From Sycobia sp. Sy_11 (lineage: Eukaryota; Arthropoda; Insecta; Hymenoptera; Epichrysomallidae): 64,000 nucleotides of DNA. A program made the position numbers and the translations under genes. Shown here in pieces: positions 21,491 to 33,024 of the stretch (position 1 is its first letter; every line of letters starts with the position of its first letter). The DNA lies in NCBI GenBank assembly GCA_018907035.1, contig JACCIC010000344.1, positions 62,001 through 126,000 of the forward strand, in the 5' to 3' direction. Below the pieces are notes generated by a model. It searched no databases. It was not told where the DNA came from and was given only the letters and a program-made list of their open reading frames with translations.

Positions 21491-22510
21491 ATGGGTGCTC
21501 TGAAAGTGCAGACGCTCACCGTATCCCTATTTATCTTATACATTAGCGAAAGCGGGGCAATGCCCGCATACGACTGCAGAACATCGAGACCCAACGTCAC
21601 GACGATCTCGTTGAATGAAGTCGGCACGTGCGACGTCGAATCGATCGACTCCGCAGTTGAGGAAATATACATAGAACTTTTACAGGAGACGGAATACTCC
21701 GATACAATGGTGAAGTTATGCAAGGTAAAAGTGGAACAGGACATTATATACTGTGGTATGCACTCGCACAATAGCCGCGTTAAGGACGGCAGCGAGACTT
21801 TTGTGATATCGGTAAATCGTGAAATGTGCGACGAACTCATAAATTTCGGACAATTTAAATACGGAAACGCGTTGATCACGGATCTTAAACCGAACATTAC
21901 TAACCGTAGAACAGTGACCGCCACGGGCATACTCAAACACGACGGCTCATGCGTGGGCGCAGTGTTCGTAAACGGTAGGAATGAATATAAAGATGTTTTT
22001 GTGACCGCGAAACTCGAAGTGCGTGTATCGGAGGTAACAGTGCCTTTTAGAGACGATAAAAATGAAATAATTTTACCTTCGGGAACCCGATGTAAATACA
22101 CAGACTCGAAATGTATGGATTCGAACGAGGCCCAGGCCTATTGGGTTTTAAATCAAAAACAACAGTGCAATTTTGACAGGTACGCCGTCCTCTATGAGGG
22201 AGTAGGAGTCAAGGTCAGCGACCGCTCTCACCGGACACCGCCGGTCTACTTCGGAAACTCATCAGAGGGCATACGATTCGGACTCGCTACAAGTGGCGAC
22301 GTCTATTTCTGCGGATTCCAGTTAAAGGAAACCGAGCAGCGAAAATTATTCATACGGGAAAACGCCGAGAGAAGAAACTTTTCCACAAGAAAAGAACTCA
22401 AGCCACAAAATATCCTAATAAATGCTTATTTTAACACGAAAATTTCTTACCTGTCCAGACACATTATAACACAATTTAACACTCTCTATAAAGATATTCT
22501 GATCCACTGA
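21491..22510 (+). pseudogene. Envelope-like glycoprotein, N-terminal part
   Basis: The Met at 21491 is preferred to the one at 21437 because it is followed at once by a hydrophobic signal-like segment of ~22 residues. The ectodomain is rich in Cys (about 13 in 340 codons) and has a few N-x-S/T sites. By overall pattern it resembles glycoproteins shared by arthropod RNA viruses of the chuvirus type and env-bearing insect retroelements; this family call is moderate. A TGA at 22508-22510 ends the frame, and homologous sequence continues on the other side. Such proteins mediate membrane fusion; this copy is interrupted. Confidence 0.55.
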
Positions 22511-22543
22511 TGCAATCTTGAACGACAGACAATATTAAACTCA

Positions 22544-23541
22544 ATGCACCTGGCAACCACGGACCCGGATGTATTCGCTATGCTCATCATGAAGGGCAGA
22601 GGATATACAGCCTACAGAGCAGGAGAAGTAGCACATCTGATCGAGTGCAAACAAGTACAATGTACAAGCAGACAAGTCGATGGTTGTTTCCACGATCTCC
22701 CAGCGACTTGCAACATCGAATCAGTCTTCATAAAGCCAAACACGCACGTCATATCAACGTACGGCCGAAGGAAGGATTGCAGCGACGTCTTGCCGACGAT
22801 GTTCGAATTAAATGGCAAATGGCGTCAATTTATACCACAAGCAGCAAGGACACTCCCACCTCAAACACTGCATCCCATGACCAGACCAACATGGAGGTAC
22901 GAAGATAACGACGATATCTCGAATGGCGGAATATACACAATGGAAGAGCTTGAAGAATTCCGGGAACACATAATTTTCCCGTCGAACAAACCGGCCATTC
23001 TGGAGGACATCGCACGGATAATACAGGGAGGAGACCCGTATCAGAGCCAGGCGAACTACAAAAATTTGATAAATATGAGAGACCTGGAAGAAATGACGGA
23101 AACGAAATTGAATAAACTATGGAAGGATTTCCTATAATTTGGCAACGTATCAGCAGGTTCCTAATGATATTGATAATTTTCCAAATTTTAGCATCGGTCG
23201 TAAACATGGCCATTCACGGCTATGCGTTATACGGCATATAGGGACTCAGCATGAAGCTGCTGGGAGCAATCATTAGCTCCGTCACAAACCTGTTGCTATA
23301 CGCGAGCAAGCCAACGCCCACACCTGCAGACGTCGAAGCACCGACGAACTACGATGAACAACCGAAGCCACTCAGCATAACGCCCATTTGCAGGCCTCAA
23401 CCGGACAGATCTGCATGGTCTTCAAGGAAAATGCCAACAAAGCCGCGCCGATCACTTCACGACTTACGAGAAGAACTACAACTACGAGCAGCGGATCATC
23501 AGCGAGAAGAAGCAGGCGCATTGCCCCGTGCTTCCAATTAA
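22544..23541 (+). pseudogene. Envelope-like glycoprotein, C-terminal part
   Basis: The open frame 22544-23137 carries further Cys-rich ectodomain and a charged membrane-proximal helix region. Then, in other frames, come a hydrophobic segment near 23165-23240 and a short tail (23251-23541). Disruptions separate it from the upstream half and from its probable membrane anchor. A second, ~90% similar copy of this part is at 29967-30962. Confidence 0.6.
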
Positions 23542-23550
23542 GGATGGGGA

Positions 23551-25213
23551 TGTAACATCCGGCCATCTCCGATAACTTTATTATAAGTTATTATTGTATT
23601 ATATTATATATTATGGTAATGCACCTACAGACAGAAAATTACCGATTCGCACCTACAGACAAACTACTTACCGATCTGACAATCGACATGGGATAATACA
23701 CCCACCGACAGACACTATACTTTACCGACAACCTACGAGTGGAAACATACCGACGAATTATTTACCTCACCGACACTCTACGCACGGTAACCGACCTACT
23801 GTACGCTGATTACCACAAGACGACATCTTACCTATAGACAAAGAAAATATTTTTTGACTTACTTTCTAGATGTACGAATCTCTATCAATAATTGCCTATA
23901 ATTTATATAAACACGAAGGAACATTTGTAAAAACGATACAGAAGTGCGCATTAAATAAATTGTAAGAGGCGAAACTCCTCAACACGTCTAGACACAAATA
24001 ACCTACGAGAAAGGAGGATTTATTCATAGATAAATGTATTTGTAGGAAGAGACGTACGCAGTAAAACTTCCTCCGTCAACGTTCGTACAAGTAAATAAAT
24101 AATTATCGTATCATCGCTAACTTTTAAGTCCAATGACGCCTCGAAATATCGTTAGAATTAAGCGAAACTTCGCATATAGATAAACCATAGCTTTCGCAAC
24201 GATTATGCCTAATGAACTTTATTTGTAATAATTAATTATAAGCCGTAAAATCAAATTGAATGTATAACTTTTATGTTCACGAACGACTTTATAAAGTTAT
24301 AAGTCCAATTTACATTGCGAAGTATAACTATATATACACGACGATAAGAAGATCTCAGGTAGCACAGCGAGTAAACACGTATCTTTCGAGAGAATAATCG
24401 TTAGTTAATTTTTATTTCCAAGTCAACTTCGAGTACGCGTCGCGCTTATACACGAGTTCAATTACAACCTCCGCATAAATAGATCGCGACAAGTCTTCGC
24501 GCATATACAAGTATAATTTACGATCGATTAAAAGAGTTTTCGTTTGTTCACCTTCTCGCCATTTCAAATCGTTGCAACACAGTTCAGCCACGGAGTCGCA
24601 ACTCTCGCCCTATAATTAGAAGCGATCGCGAGAAAAAAACCAAATTTACGTTTATAATTTCGATTCAAGATTAATACGGTTATCGTCTCTCGACTTCCAA
24701 TTGCTGGAACACGGTTCAGCCACGAAGCCGCGACTTGTACGCCATCAATCTGAAGTAACAATTAAGCGAGTAATAATTATATTTAAATTTCGACCGAAAC
24801 TTACAGCACCAATGACTTACAGAAACTTACAGAAACTTACAAAAACTTACAGCACGTAACAATTCTGTGTCGTGATTGTGACATTTTGTAAAAAAAATAT
24901 AAATAAATTAGTGATTTCAATTATAAGGATACAAAGGTGTTGTTTTTAGTTCATTTATTGAAGAATATACATAAATCATACATATTTCCTGCCACCCTTT
25001 CCTCGAACCAACATCGAGAGCCAGCTGCAATAAGTAGTGTAGCACTTCGGTAGGACAGCCCGCAACAATCAAGGATCAAACGAGCCTAGCGCTCCTTTCG
25101 GGAACCCTCGCCAACGCTGCCAACCTAGAAAGACAAGGTAAGTCTTTAGGGAAAACAAGTTACACCATAAATACGCCGGTGTAAAGTTTTAATAAACTGA
25201 CCCGGACGTAACA
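23551..25213 (+). repeat. LTR-A of the env-bearing element
   Basis: Starts TGTAACATCC right after a purine tract and ends cccggacgtaaca, followed by a primer-site-like sequence. It matches LTR-C (30967-33024) along nearly its whole length and LTR-B (29259-29966) over the first ~700 bp. It serves as the 3' LTR of the element on the left and the 5' LTR of the one on the right. It lacks a ~200-bp promoter-like block present in LTR-C and has a private 10-bp repeat (cttacagaaa) near 24800-24845. Confidence 0.8.
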
Positions 25214-25235
25214 ATTGGTGACAGTGCGGTGTGAT
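25214..25235 (+). promoter_or_regulatory. Candidate primer-binding site
   Basis: Directly after the ...gtaaca LTR end, attggtgacagtgcgg contains the TGG that pairs with a tRNA 3' CCA. The position is right. I did not identify which tRNA. Confidence 0.5.
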
Positions 25236-26384
25236 TTGTTTTTCCCCACCAAAAATTTTATAAAAATTCAAATAAATACTTCAAAATTATATATATATAT
25301 TTATCTATATATAATTTATAATCATAATATATATTTTCAAAATCATATACATATATGTATTTCATGGTAGATATTTCAAATACACACTTTATCTTTGTCA
25401 GAGCATACATTTGTGAATCTTAAATAAATTTTCCTTTTTTTTCTCCTCTTGTAACAAAGGGTTTATAGTATTTAAATAAAAAGCATCTTTGGATTTTAGT
25501 TAAACCTTTTATTTTTTAACTTTTGCCTTTCTTCTATATTACTTTTTTTCTATATATTGTATTTCTATTTCTATATTCTATCTTGTATTTCTATATTCTA
25601 TTTCTATATAATCTATATATATATCTTTATTTTCAAAGCATAGAAAAAAAAATTCTGATATAAACTTAGTTCATTCAAACGTGCTCTGTTTTGGGTCGAA
25701 TTTCTGATCATATAAATCATTTCAATTCTGATATAAACCTAATTAAATCGAAGTGATCTGTCTTGAATTCAATGTTCTCATATTAGTATTGTCTAAAGTC
25801 TGATATAAATTGCGTTACTTTCCTTCGGTAAAAGGAACGTTATTCTCTTTGTTCAATAAATAATTTTTTTTATATATACATATACGCCTGTACACATATT
25901 ACTGGATTAAAGTTTTTCTCCTCTCTCTTTTCAACTAATCAAATATTTTTTTCAATTTTTGAATTATTATTATAAATATATGACATTTATTAATATTTAT
26001 TAAAATGTGGAAACCATCATAATTCCTTTCTTCCTATTTCCTCGTATTCTGGTAAAAAAGTAAATTCGAATAATTATCGGAAATAGTTAAATAAATTATG
26101 AACGCGTTAAAATAAATTTCTCACGAAGAATTGTGTCACCGCAGCTTAAATAGTCAGCAGAAAGTTTGTAACACAAACCCGCATACATCCGCAGGCATCT
26201 TTACGCGAACTCGCAGTCTCTGTCTGTACACGCATTGAAGTCACCAGCTCGGAATACTATCTTTTTCTCGGGTTGCTGTATAAAGCCGCACCTGCAAGAT
26301 CAAGTAGCTTGCAAACGGGTCGTCTATCAGTTCGTGAAAGAAACAAGCTGTCTCCGTGCGAAGTTTTATAATATCCGACGAGAA

Positions 26385-26462
26385 ATATATATATATATAT
26401 ATACGCGTAAGCATATATATATATACACATATAGATATATATATATATATATATATATATAC
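26385..26462. repeat. (TA)n/(ATAC) microsatellite
   Basis: Two TA-rich runs separated by tacgcgtaagc within the retroelement leader. Open stretches through it on both strands are low-complexity and not genes. Confidence 0.85.
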
Positions 26463-27197
26463 GCGCGGTCATACGCACGCAATTCGAAATAAAATTTAAT
26501 TTAGATTGCACATTTTAACGAAAAAGGAAGAACTACACAGCAGTTAAATATAAAATAAATTCAACTAAATCGAATTGTTATAATAAATCTAAATAGTTGC
26601 GCGTAAATTTAAACCGAATGAAATACCAATAATTTTTTTTTTCGTGTCTTTCTCTCTCGGGATAGAGTATATTTGAAATCAATAAGACAAAAATAGTTTA
26701 ATATAAATCGAACATAATAGACGAAGGAGATAAAACCTCATAAGAGAATCACAAGCCGAAATAAGTTTGAAATAAATTGATTTAACCTTTTTTTGAGTAG
26801 AATCAAATTTTTTTTTTTGCAAACAACGATCGAGTAGAATATCAATATTTTTCTTCCCCCTCTTTTCCTCTTTTTAAACTAAATCGCCAAATACGTCCTT
26901 TTTGTTTATTCTTTTTTTGTTTTTGTATTTTCCCCTCGGGAAACGAATTGAAATCAACTCACAATTTCGATAATTTTCGTTTTTTTGTAGTTGACTAGAT
27001 TTTGATCTTTCCTTCCTCCTTTTTCCCCTGCTGTTCCAATTTCACGTCTTTTATTCAGGATATATAAATATATATATATATATATATACATAAATCTCCG
27101 AAATTCTAATAAACGTAATAAAACAAATTACGTAAATATATTGGTAGGTATATATATATATATATAAACTACACATATATATACGAATAGGCACCTT

Positions 27198-27623
27198 TTG
27201 CCCCGAATGATACCGCTTTTAACAGAGGCAGATTTAGACCGATTCTCGGTCCTCCGACTAGAGAGACTCGAGAGACATTTAGGATTTCTCTTGTCGAACG
27301 AACAAACAAAGGAGAATCAGATAAACCGTCTGACAGGGATAATAAAAACTTTCGAGAACCAAAACAATCTATTGAACCGTAAACTAGACGAGATACTTAA
27401 AATTTTAAGCGAAGAGCAAGAACGCCTATTGGAAGAACGAAACAACGACCTAAATATTATTGAATTATTGTCGCGAAAGGCAGAAGAGGATAAAAGTTTG
27501 AGATCTGCCGTCGCCACCGTAATTAAGGTAATCTTAGGGGTGCTGGAAGGAAGATCGACAGACAAAGCCGACGAAATAAAAGAACTACAAGAAGCGTTTC
27601 AGCGCCTATCAATCAGTAATTGA
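27198..27623 (+). CDS. Small coiled-coil leader protein of the env-bearing element
   Basis: An intact 141-codon frame between primer site and gag; the first codon is treated as a start by length. Residues ~5-30 include LLTEADLDRFSVLRLERLER. Residues ~30-90 are rich in Leu, Glu and Lys with heptad-like spacing (NLLNRKLDEILKILSEEQER), suggesting a coiled coil. The C-terminal third is helical and ends QEAFQRLSISN. Composition and codon use are clearly non-random in an AT-rich setting. No family is recognised. Alternatives are a displaced N-terminal piece of gag or an accessory gene. Confidence 0.5.
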   Translation: MPRMIPLLTEADLDRFSVLRLERLERHLGFLLSNEQTKENQINRLTGIIKTFENQNNLLNRKLDEILKILSEEQERLLEERNNDLNIIELLSRKAEEDKSLRSAVATVIKVILGVLEGRSTDKADEIKELQEAFQRLSISN

Positions 27624-28162
27624 TCGAATTTTTTTTTCTTTCCCTCTTTCTCTTTTTTCCCTTTTAGCTAACAGAGGTCAAATTGGTGAACCAGGAATCA
27701 CGAGCGCAGCACTTCACAAAAAACATACATCTTTTCCCCTCAATATATACATATATATATTTTTTTTTCTTTTTCTCCCTTTTCGCCCTGATCGAAAATT
27801 AGCGAAATTTGTGCTCTAGCCCAAAGGTAAGTCACCGACACGAGTACATCATTTACGCAGAAGAATAAACATTTTTTTTTCCTTTCTTTCTCTCCCCCTG
27901 TTGTTTGTTTGTTTATTTCCACCTCCAAGACCATCCGGCTACAGGTAGCTAACTGATAAACAAATTTACTTTCGGTAATAGACCGACATATATTACGCTA
28001 GCCGTCGATAAAGTATCGACGAGCAGAGACAAGTGTCGGTAAATCACCGACCAACCAAACGACCGTCGATACTTAACGAACGTAACAACCGCCGATAACA
28101 CATCGACGAAACAACCAAACGCGGAAACACTAAAAAGGGAATACCATACAAAAGGAGAAACA

Positions 28163-29263
28163 ATGTCGCAGTCACGCACACCATACACTACCGAGGAGTT
28201 AGAGGAAATAATGCGAGACATCGCAGAGCGAGAGTAGAGGGTAAAAGATAGAGAGGAAGAAATTCTGGAAGCAAATCGTAGAGCCGATATGCTCCAAAAA
28301 CAACTAGTAGACGAGAGATCGCGAAGACTGGAGGCAGAAAGTACGTTAGAACATCTGCGAGAGTCGACATTAAATTGCATAACTGACACAGTGATAGAAC
28401 ACGGGCAGAAGCCCGTAGACCCGCCACAGACTCCGAGGATAAAAAGTGTCGTGCGAATAAATAATACACCGAGGATCCCCAACATACGCCGGGACCTCCG
28501 CAATTACGACTCGCCCCCGAACGAAAATTTGAGAAACGCACCGGCAACGACGTCGTCTCAGCCGCCGTTATCGCAAGATCAAGGAACAAATGTTTCAACA
28601 TCGGTCTATGTAAAGGAGGCCCTGTCCAACGTGCCACGCTTCGACGGCACGAACTTGACGAGTTTCTTGAAGGCTTGCAGGAGAGCAGTGGGCTCTGTTC
28701 CCGCACACCTGGAGCCGCACATAGTAACTCTACTAAAGAATAAGTTCTCGAATCACGCGTATTCAGCGGTTGAAGGCATACCATTTCACAGCCTCAGAGA
28801 TCTCTCTGACCGCCTCCAGCGAATTTTCGCGCCCACCGAAACACTGAACAACCTCCGCGGACAACTTGGTGCGGCGAAAACTTACCGCAATGAAACGATG
28901 TTGACCATCGTCAACCGAATCTTAGATATACGAGACGCAATGCTAGACCGAAAAAGATCCAATAAGGGCGAAGAATTAACACAGCAAGAATTTGAAGAAA
29001 TAGAAAACGATGTGTTAGAAGGATTCATAGACGGCGTAGGCCCGGACTTTAGAGAACGTATGCGGCACGCATACGACAGCTCGCTCAGCGACGTAATCGA
29101 CGAGGCGATCGCGGTGGAGAAACAGATGGAAAGAAATCGTCTGAAGCACGGAACGCCAATTAGTCGCAGTCCATACGACAATAGGCCTGAGCGCGAGGGA
29201 ACGCTCAACCGCGACCGGTATCGCGATAGGTTCGATCAAAGGGAACCTAGGCGGCATTTGTAA
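28163..29263 (+). pseudogene. gag of the env-bearing gypsy element, truncated
   Basis: The start at 28163 (MSQSRTPYTTEELEEIM) is followed by a TAG at codon 25; the same frame then stays open to 29263. Residues ~20-75 are a coiled-coil-like Glu/Arg-rich helix. A basic linker follows, and from residue ~155 the capsid domain (VPRFDGTNLTSFLKACRRAV, then a long helical region to about residue 330). No zinc knuckle is reached: the frame runs into LTR-B sequence at 29259, which supplies the stop. Gag would package the element's RNA. Confidence 0.7.
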
Positions 29264-29966
29264 CATTCGGCCCTCTCCGATATCTTTATTATAACACTCG
29301 TAATCAATGTATTTAAAACCCGTTTATAACACAATATATATCCTATACGTATATATATATTCAATATATATACCACGACGTTTGTAATCAATATATATTC
29401 TCGCATGTACAAGTTAGAATTATAGGAAATATACTAATATACGCTAATATAAAAATAAATACATATATACGTTACGTATTATCCACACGAAAATGTACAA
29501 GTTAGAATTATAAGTTATTATTGCATTATATTATATATTATGGTAATACACCTACAGACAAACACTTACCGATCCAACGACTCATGATAATGCACCTACA
29601 GACAAACACTTACCGATCCAACGACTCATGATAATGCACCTACAGACAAACTACTTACCGTTCCGACGATCGACATAGGATAATACACCCACCGACAGAC
29701 ACAATACCTCACCGACACTCTACACACGGTAACCGACCTACTGTACGCCAATTACCACAAGGCGACAGCTTACCTATAGACGAATAAAATATTCTTGACT
29801 TACCTTCTAGATGTACGAATCCCTATTAACAATTGTCTATAATTTATATAAACACGAAAGAACATTTGTAAAAACGATACAGAAGTGCGCATTAAATAAA
29901 TTGTAAGAGGCGAAGCTCCTCAACACGCCTAGACACAAATAACCTACGAGAAAGGAGGATTTATTC
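29259..29966 (+). repeat. LTR-B, partial LTR copy fused between gag and env
   Basis: Begins TGTAACATTCGG within the gag frame and matches the first ~700 bp of LTR-A and LTR-C. It then switches, at ttattc|ctcgcaacc, into env sequence. It contains three ~50-bp tandem units (cacctacagacaaac... acgactcatgataatg) at about 29545-29650. The rest of the LTR is missing. Confidence 0.75.
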
Positions 29967-30962
29967 CTCGCAACCACGGACCCGGATGTATTCGCTATGC
30001 TCATCATGAAGGGCAGAGGATATACAGCCTACAGAGCAGGAGAAGTAGCGCATCTGATCGAGTACAAGCAAGTACAATGTACAGGCAGACAAGTCGATGG
30101 TTGTTTCTACGATCTCCCAGCGACTTGCAACAACGAATCAGTCTTCATAAAGCCAAACACGCACGTCATATCAACGTACGGCCGAAGGAAGGATTGCAGC
30201 GAAGTCTTGCCGACGATGTTCGAAGTAAATGGCAAGTGGCGCCAATTGATGCCACGAGCAGCAAGGGCACTCCCACCTCAAACACTGCATCCCATGACCA
30301 GACCAACATGGAGGTACGAAGATATCGCGATACCTCGAATGGCGGAATATACACAAAGGAAGAGCTTGAAGAATTCCGGGAACACATAAGTTTCCCGTCC
30401 AACAAACCGGCCATCTGGAGGACATCGCACGGAAAATACAGGGAGGAGACGCGTATCAGAGTCAGTCGAACTACAAAAATTTGATAAATATGAGAGACCT
30501 GGAAGAAATGACGGAAACAAAATTGAATAAACTATGGAAAGACTTCCTACAATTTGGCAACGTGTCAGCAGGTATCCTAATGATTTTGATAATTTTCCAA
30601 ATTTTAGCATCGGTCGTAAACATGGCCATTCACGGCTATGCGTTATACGGCATACATTGACTCAGCATGAAACTGCTGGGAGCAATCTTTAGCTCCGTCA
30701 CAAACCTGCTGCTATACGCGAGCAAGCCAACGCCCTCACCTGCAGACGTCGAAGCACCGGCGAACCACGACGAATAACCGAGGCCACTCAGCATAACGCC
30801 CATTTGCAGGGCCCGACCGGACAGATCTGCATGGTCTTCAAGGACAATGCCAACAAAGCCGCGCCGACCACTTCACGACTTACGAGAAGAACTACAACTA
30901 CGAACAGCGGGTCATCAGCGAGAAGAAGCAGGCGCATTGCCCCGTGCTTCCAATTAAGGGTG
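29967..30962 (+). pseudogene. Second envelope-like fragment
   Basis: About 90% identical to 22552-23548, starting at the same kind of gcaaccacggacccgg block and running to the sequence just before the LTR. The open part 29997-30389 shows the Cys-rich ectodomain in one frame; downstream parts are in other frames. The N-terminal half of the glycoprotein is absent, so this is a recombined remnant. Confidence 0.7.
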
Positions 30963-31184
30963 GGAATGTAATATCCGGTCCTCTTCGAAATCTTTATTAT
31001 AACACTCGTAATCGATGTAGTCAAAATCTTTATCATGACGTTTGTAACCAATATATTCTTGCATGTACAAGTTAGGATTATATGAAATATACTAAGACGT
31101 TACGTACTATCGACACGAAATCACACACGGTAACAGACCTGCCGACGCCCTTTTGACCATACGGACAATCAACACTTGATAATG

Positions 31185-31300
31185 CACCTACCGACAAACT
31201 ACTTACCGATCCGACGACTCATGGTAATGCACCTACAGACAAACCACTTACCGATCAGACGACTCATGGTAATACACCTACAGACAATCGACGAAGGATG
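31185..31300 (+). repeat. ~50-bp tandem units in LTR-C
   Basis: Three imperfect copies of a unit containing cacctacagacaaac, cttaccgatc and acgactcatggtaatg. Copy number differs among LTR-A (about two, near 23620-23710), LTR-B (three) and LTR-C. Confidence 0.7.
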
Positions 31301-32167
31301 ATAAATGTACCAGCAAGATACTAACTGACCGACGGTCTGCACGCGCTAAAGACCGACAGACATAATACTTTACCGACAACCTGCCAGTGGAAACATACCG
31401 ATGAATGATTTACCTCACCGACACTCTACGCACGGTAACCGACCTACTGTACGCCGATTACCACAAGACGACAACTTACCTATAGACGAATAAAATATTT
31501 TTGACTTACTTTCTAGATGCACGAATCTCTATCAATAATCGTCTAAAACTTATAGAATTACGAAAGAACATTTGTGAATACAATACAGAAATGCGCACTA
31601 AATAAATTGTAAGAGGACGAAGCTCCTCAACGCGCCTTGACACAAATAACCTACGAGAAAGAAAGATTATTCATAGATAAAGGTATTCGCAGTAAGAAAG
31701 GTACGCAGTAAAACTTCCTCCGTCAACGTTTATACACATAAATAAATAATTATCGTATCGTCGCTAACTTTTACGTCCAAAGACGCGTCGAAAATTCGTT
31801 AGAATCAAGCGAAACTTTGCATACAGATTAACCATAGCCTTCGCAACATGTATGCTTAATGAACTTTATTTGTAGTAATTAATCATAAGCCGTAAAACCG
31901 AACTTAGAATATGACTTTTATGTTCACGAACGATTTCATAAAATTATAAGTCCAAGTTACAAGGTAAAGTATAACTACATATACACGACGATAAGAAGAT
32001 CTCAGGTAGCACAGCCAGACGCTGACTAGACTGTCGCGTAAGGCAACTTTTGCAACCGACGAACTGCTCTTAGCACTTAGCAACAGAGTTTACGCCGAGT
32101 TTTTAGCCAATCCTAATTTTGTACGTGGCCGCAGCGGCGGCACGAGGGAACTTCTTTCTCACCCTTT

Positions 32168-32173
32168 TATAAA
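32168..32173 (+). promoter_or_regulatory. Candidate TATA box in LTR-C
   Basis: TATAAA inside cccttttataaacc, with an initiator-like acagttc about 26 nt downstream. It lies in the ~200-bp block that LTR-A lacks. A core-promoter role is inferred from motif spacing only. Confidence 0.4.
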
Positions 32174-33024
32174 CCAGCACGAGCACGCGCCAGACAGTTC
32201 CAAGGCAGCCACGAGACTTTAAACACGAATCTATCGAGAGAATAATCGGACTTAACGTTAATTTTCATTTCCAAGTCAACTTCGAGTACGCGTCGCGCTT
32301 ATATACGAGTTCAATTACAACCTCCGCATAAATAGATCGCGACAAGTCTTCGCGCATATACAAGTATAATTTACGATTGATTAAAAGAGTTTTCGTTAGT
32401 TCGCCTTCTCGCGATTCCAAATCGTTGCAACATAGTTCAGCCACGGAGTCGGAACTCTCGCCCTATAATTCGGAGCGATCGCGGGAAAACTTAAATTTAT
32501 AATTTCAACTCAAAATTAATACGGTTATCGTCTCTCGGTTTTCCAATTGCTGCAACACAGTTCAGCCACGAAGCCGCGACTTGTACGCCGTCAATCTAAA
32601 GTTAACGATTAAGCGAATAATAATCGTGTTTAAATTTCAACCGAAACTTACCGCACCAAAGTGGACGTAATAATTCTGTGTCGTGATTGTGACATTTGTA
32701 AGAAAATATAAATAAATAAGTGATTTCAATTATAAGGATACACAGGTGTTGTTTTTAGTTCATTTATTAAAGAATACACATAAATCATACATATTTTCCT
32801 GCCACCCTTTTCCTCGAACCAATGTAGAGAGCCAGCTGCAATAAGTAGTGTACCACTACGGTAGGGCAGCCCGCAACAACCAAGGATCAAACGAGCCTAG
32901 CGCTCCTTTCGGGAACCGTCGCCAACGCTGCCATCCTAAAAAGACAAGGTAAGTATTCAGGGAAAACAAGTTACACCGTAAATACGCCGGTGTAAAGTTT
33001 TAACAAACTGACCCGGACGTAACA

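Larger units (their letters stand above)
19268..23550 (+). mobile_element. 5'-truncated env-bearing gypsy/ERV-like element
   Basis: Sequence begins inside RNase H (about 19268) and continues through the connector domain, integrase, an envelope-like glycoprotein, a purine stretch (aaggatgggga at 23540-23550) and LTR-A. gag, protease and most of RT are absent on the left, where PLE tail sequence abuts. Gene order is that of insect env-bearing Ty3/gypsy elements. It shares its LTR family and env with the adjoining segment at 25214-33024. Confidence 0.75.
25214..28162 (+). other. Long leader of the env-bearing element
   Basis: Nearly 3 kb separates the primer site from gag. It is AT-rich, with (TA)n runs near 26385-26462 and 27060-27090 and pyrimidine tracts near 27630-27910. 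It holds one credible small gene (27198-27623). Such a long leader is unusual for a gypsy element and may include later insertions. Confidence 0.55.
30967..33024 (+). repeat. LTR-C of the env-bearing element
   Basis: Starts TGTAATATCC after aagggtgggaa and ends cccggacgtaaca like LTR-A. It is ~395 bp longer than LTR-A because of extra ~50-bp units near 31185-31290 and an additional block at about 32017-32216. It ends the compound locus. The bases after it (agatacc) are not primer-site-like. Confidence 0.8.

Noticed and set aside
26235..26511. 84-85-codon frames on both strands with Tyr/Ile runs
   Set aside because: Translation of a TA microsatellite.
27949..28784. Minus-strand frames of 184 and 198 codons
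   Set aside because: They lie opposite the gag gene and have compositions expected from its reverse strand.
29541..31300. Regularly spaced repeats resembling a CRISPR array
   Set aside because: Units are contiguous minisatellite copies inside retroelement LTRs of a eukaryotic genome; no unique spacers are present.
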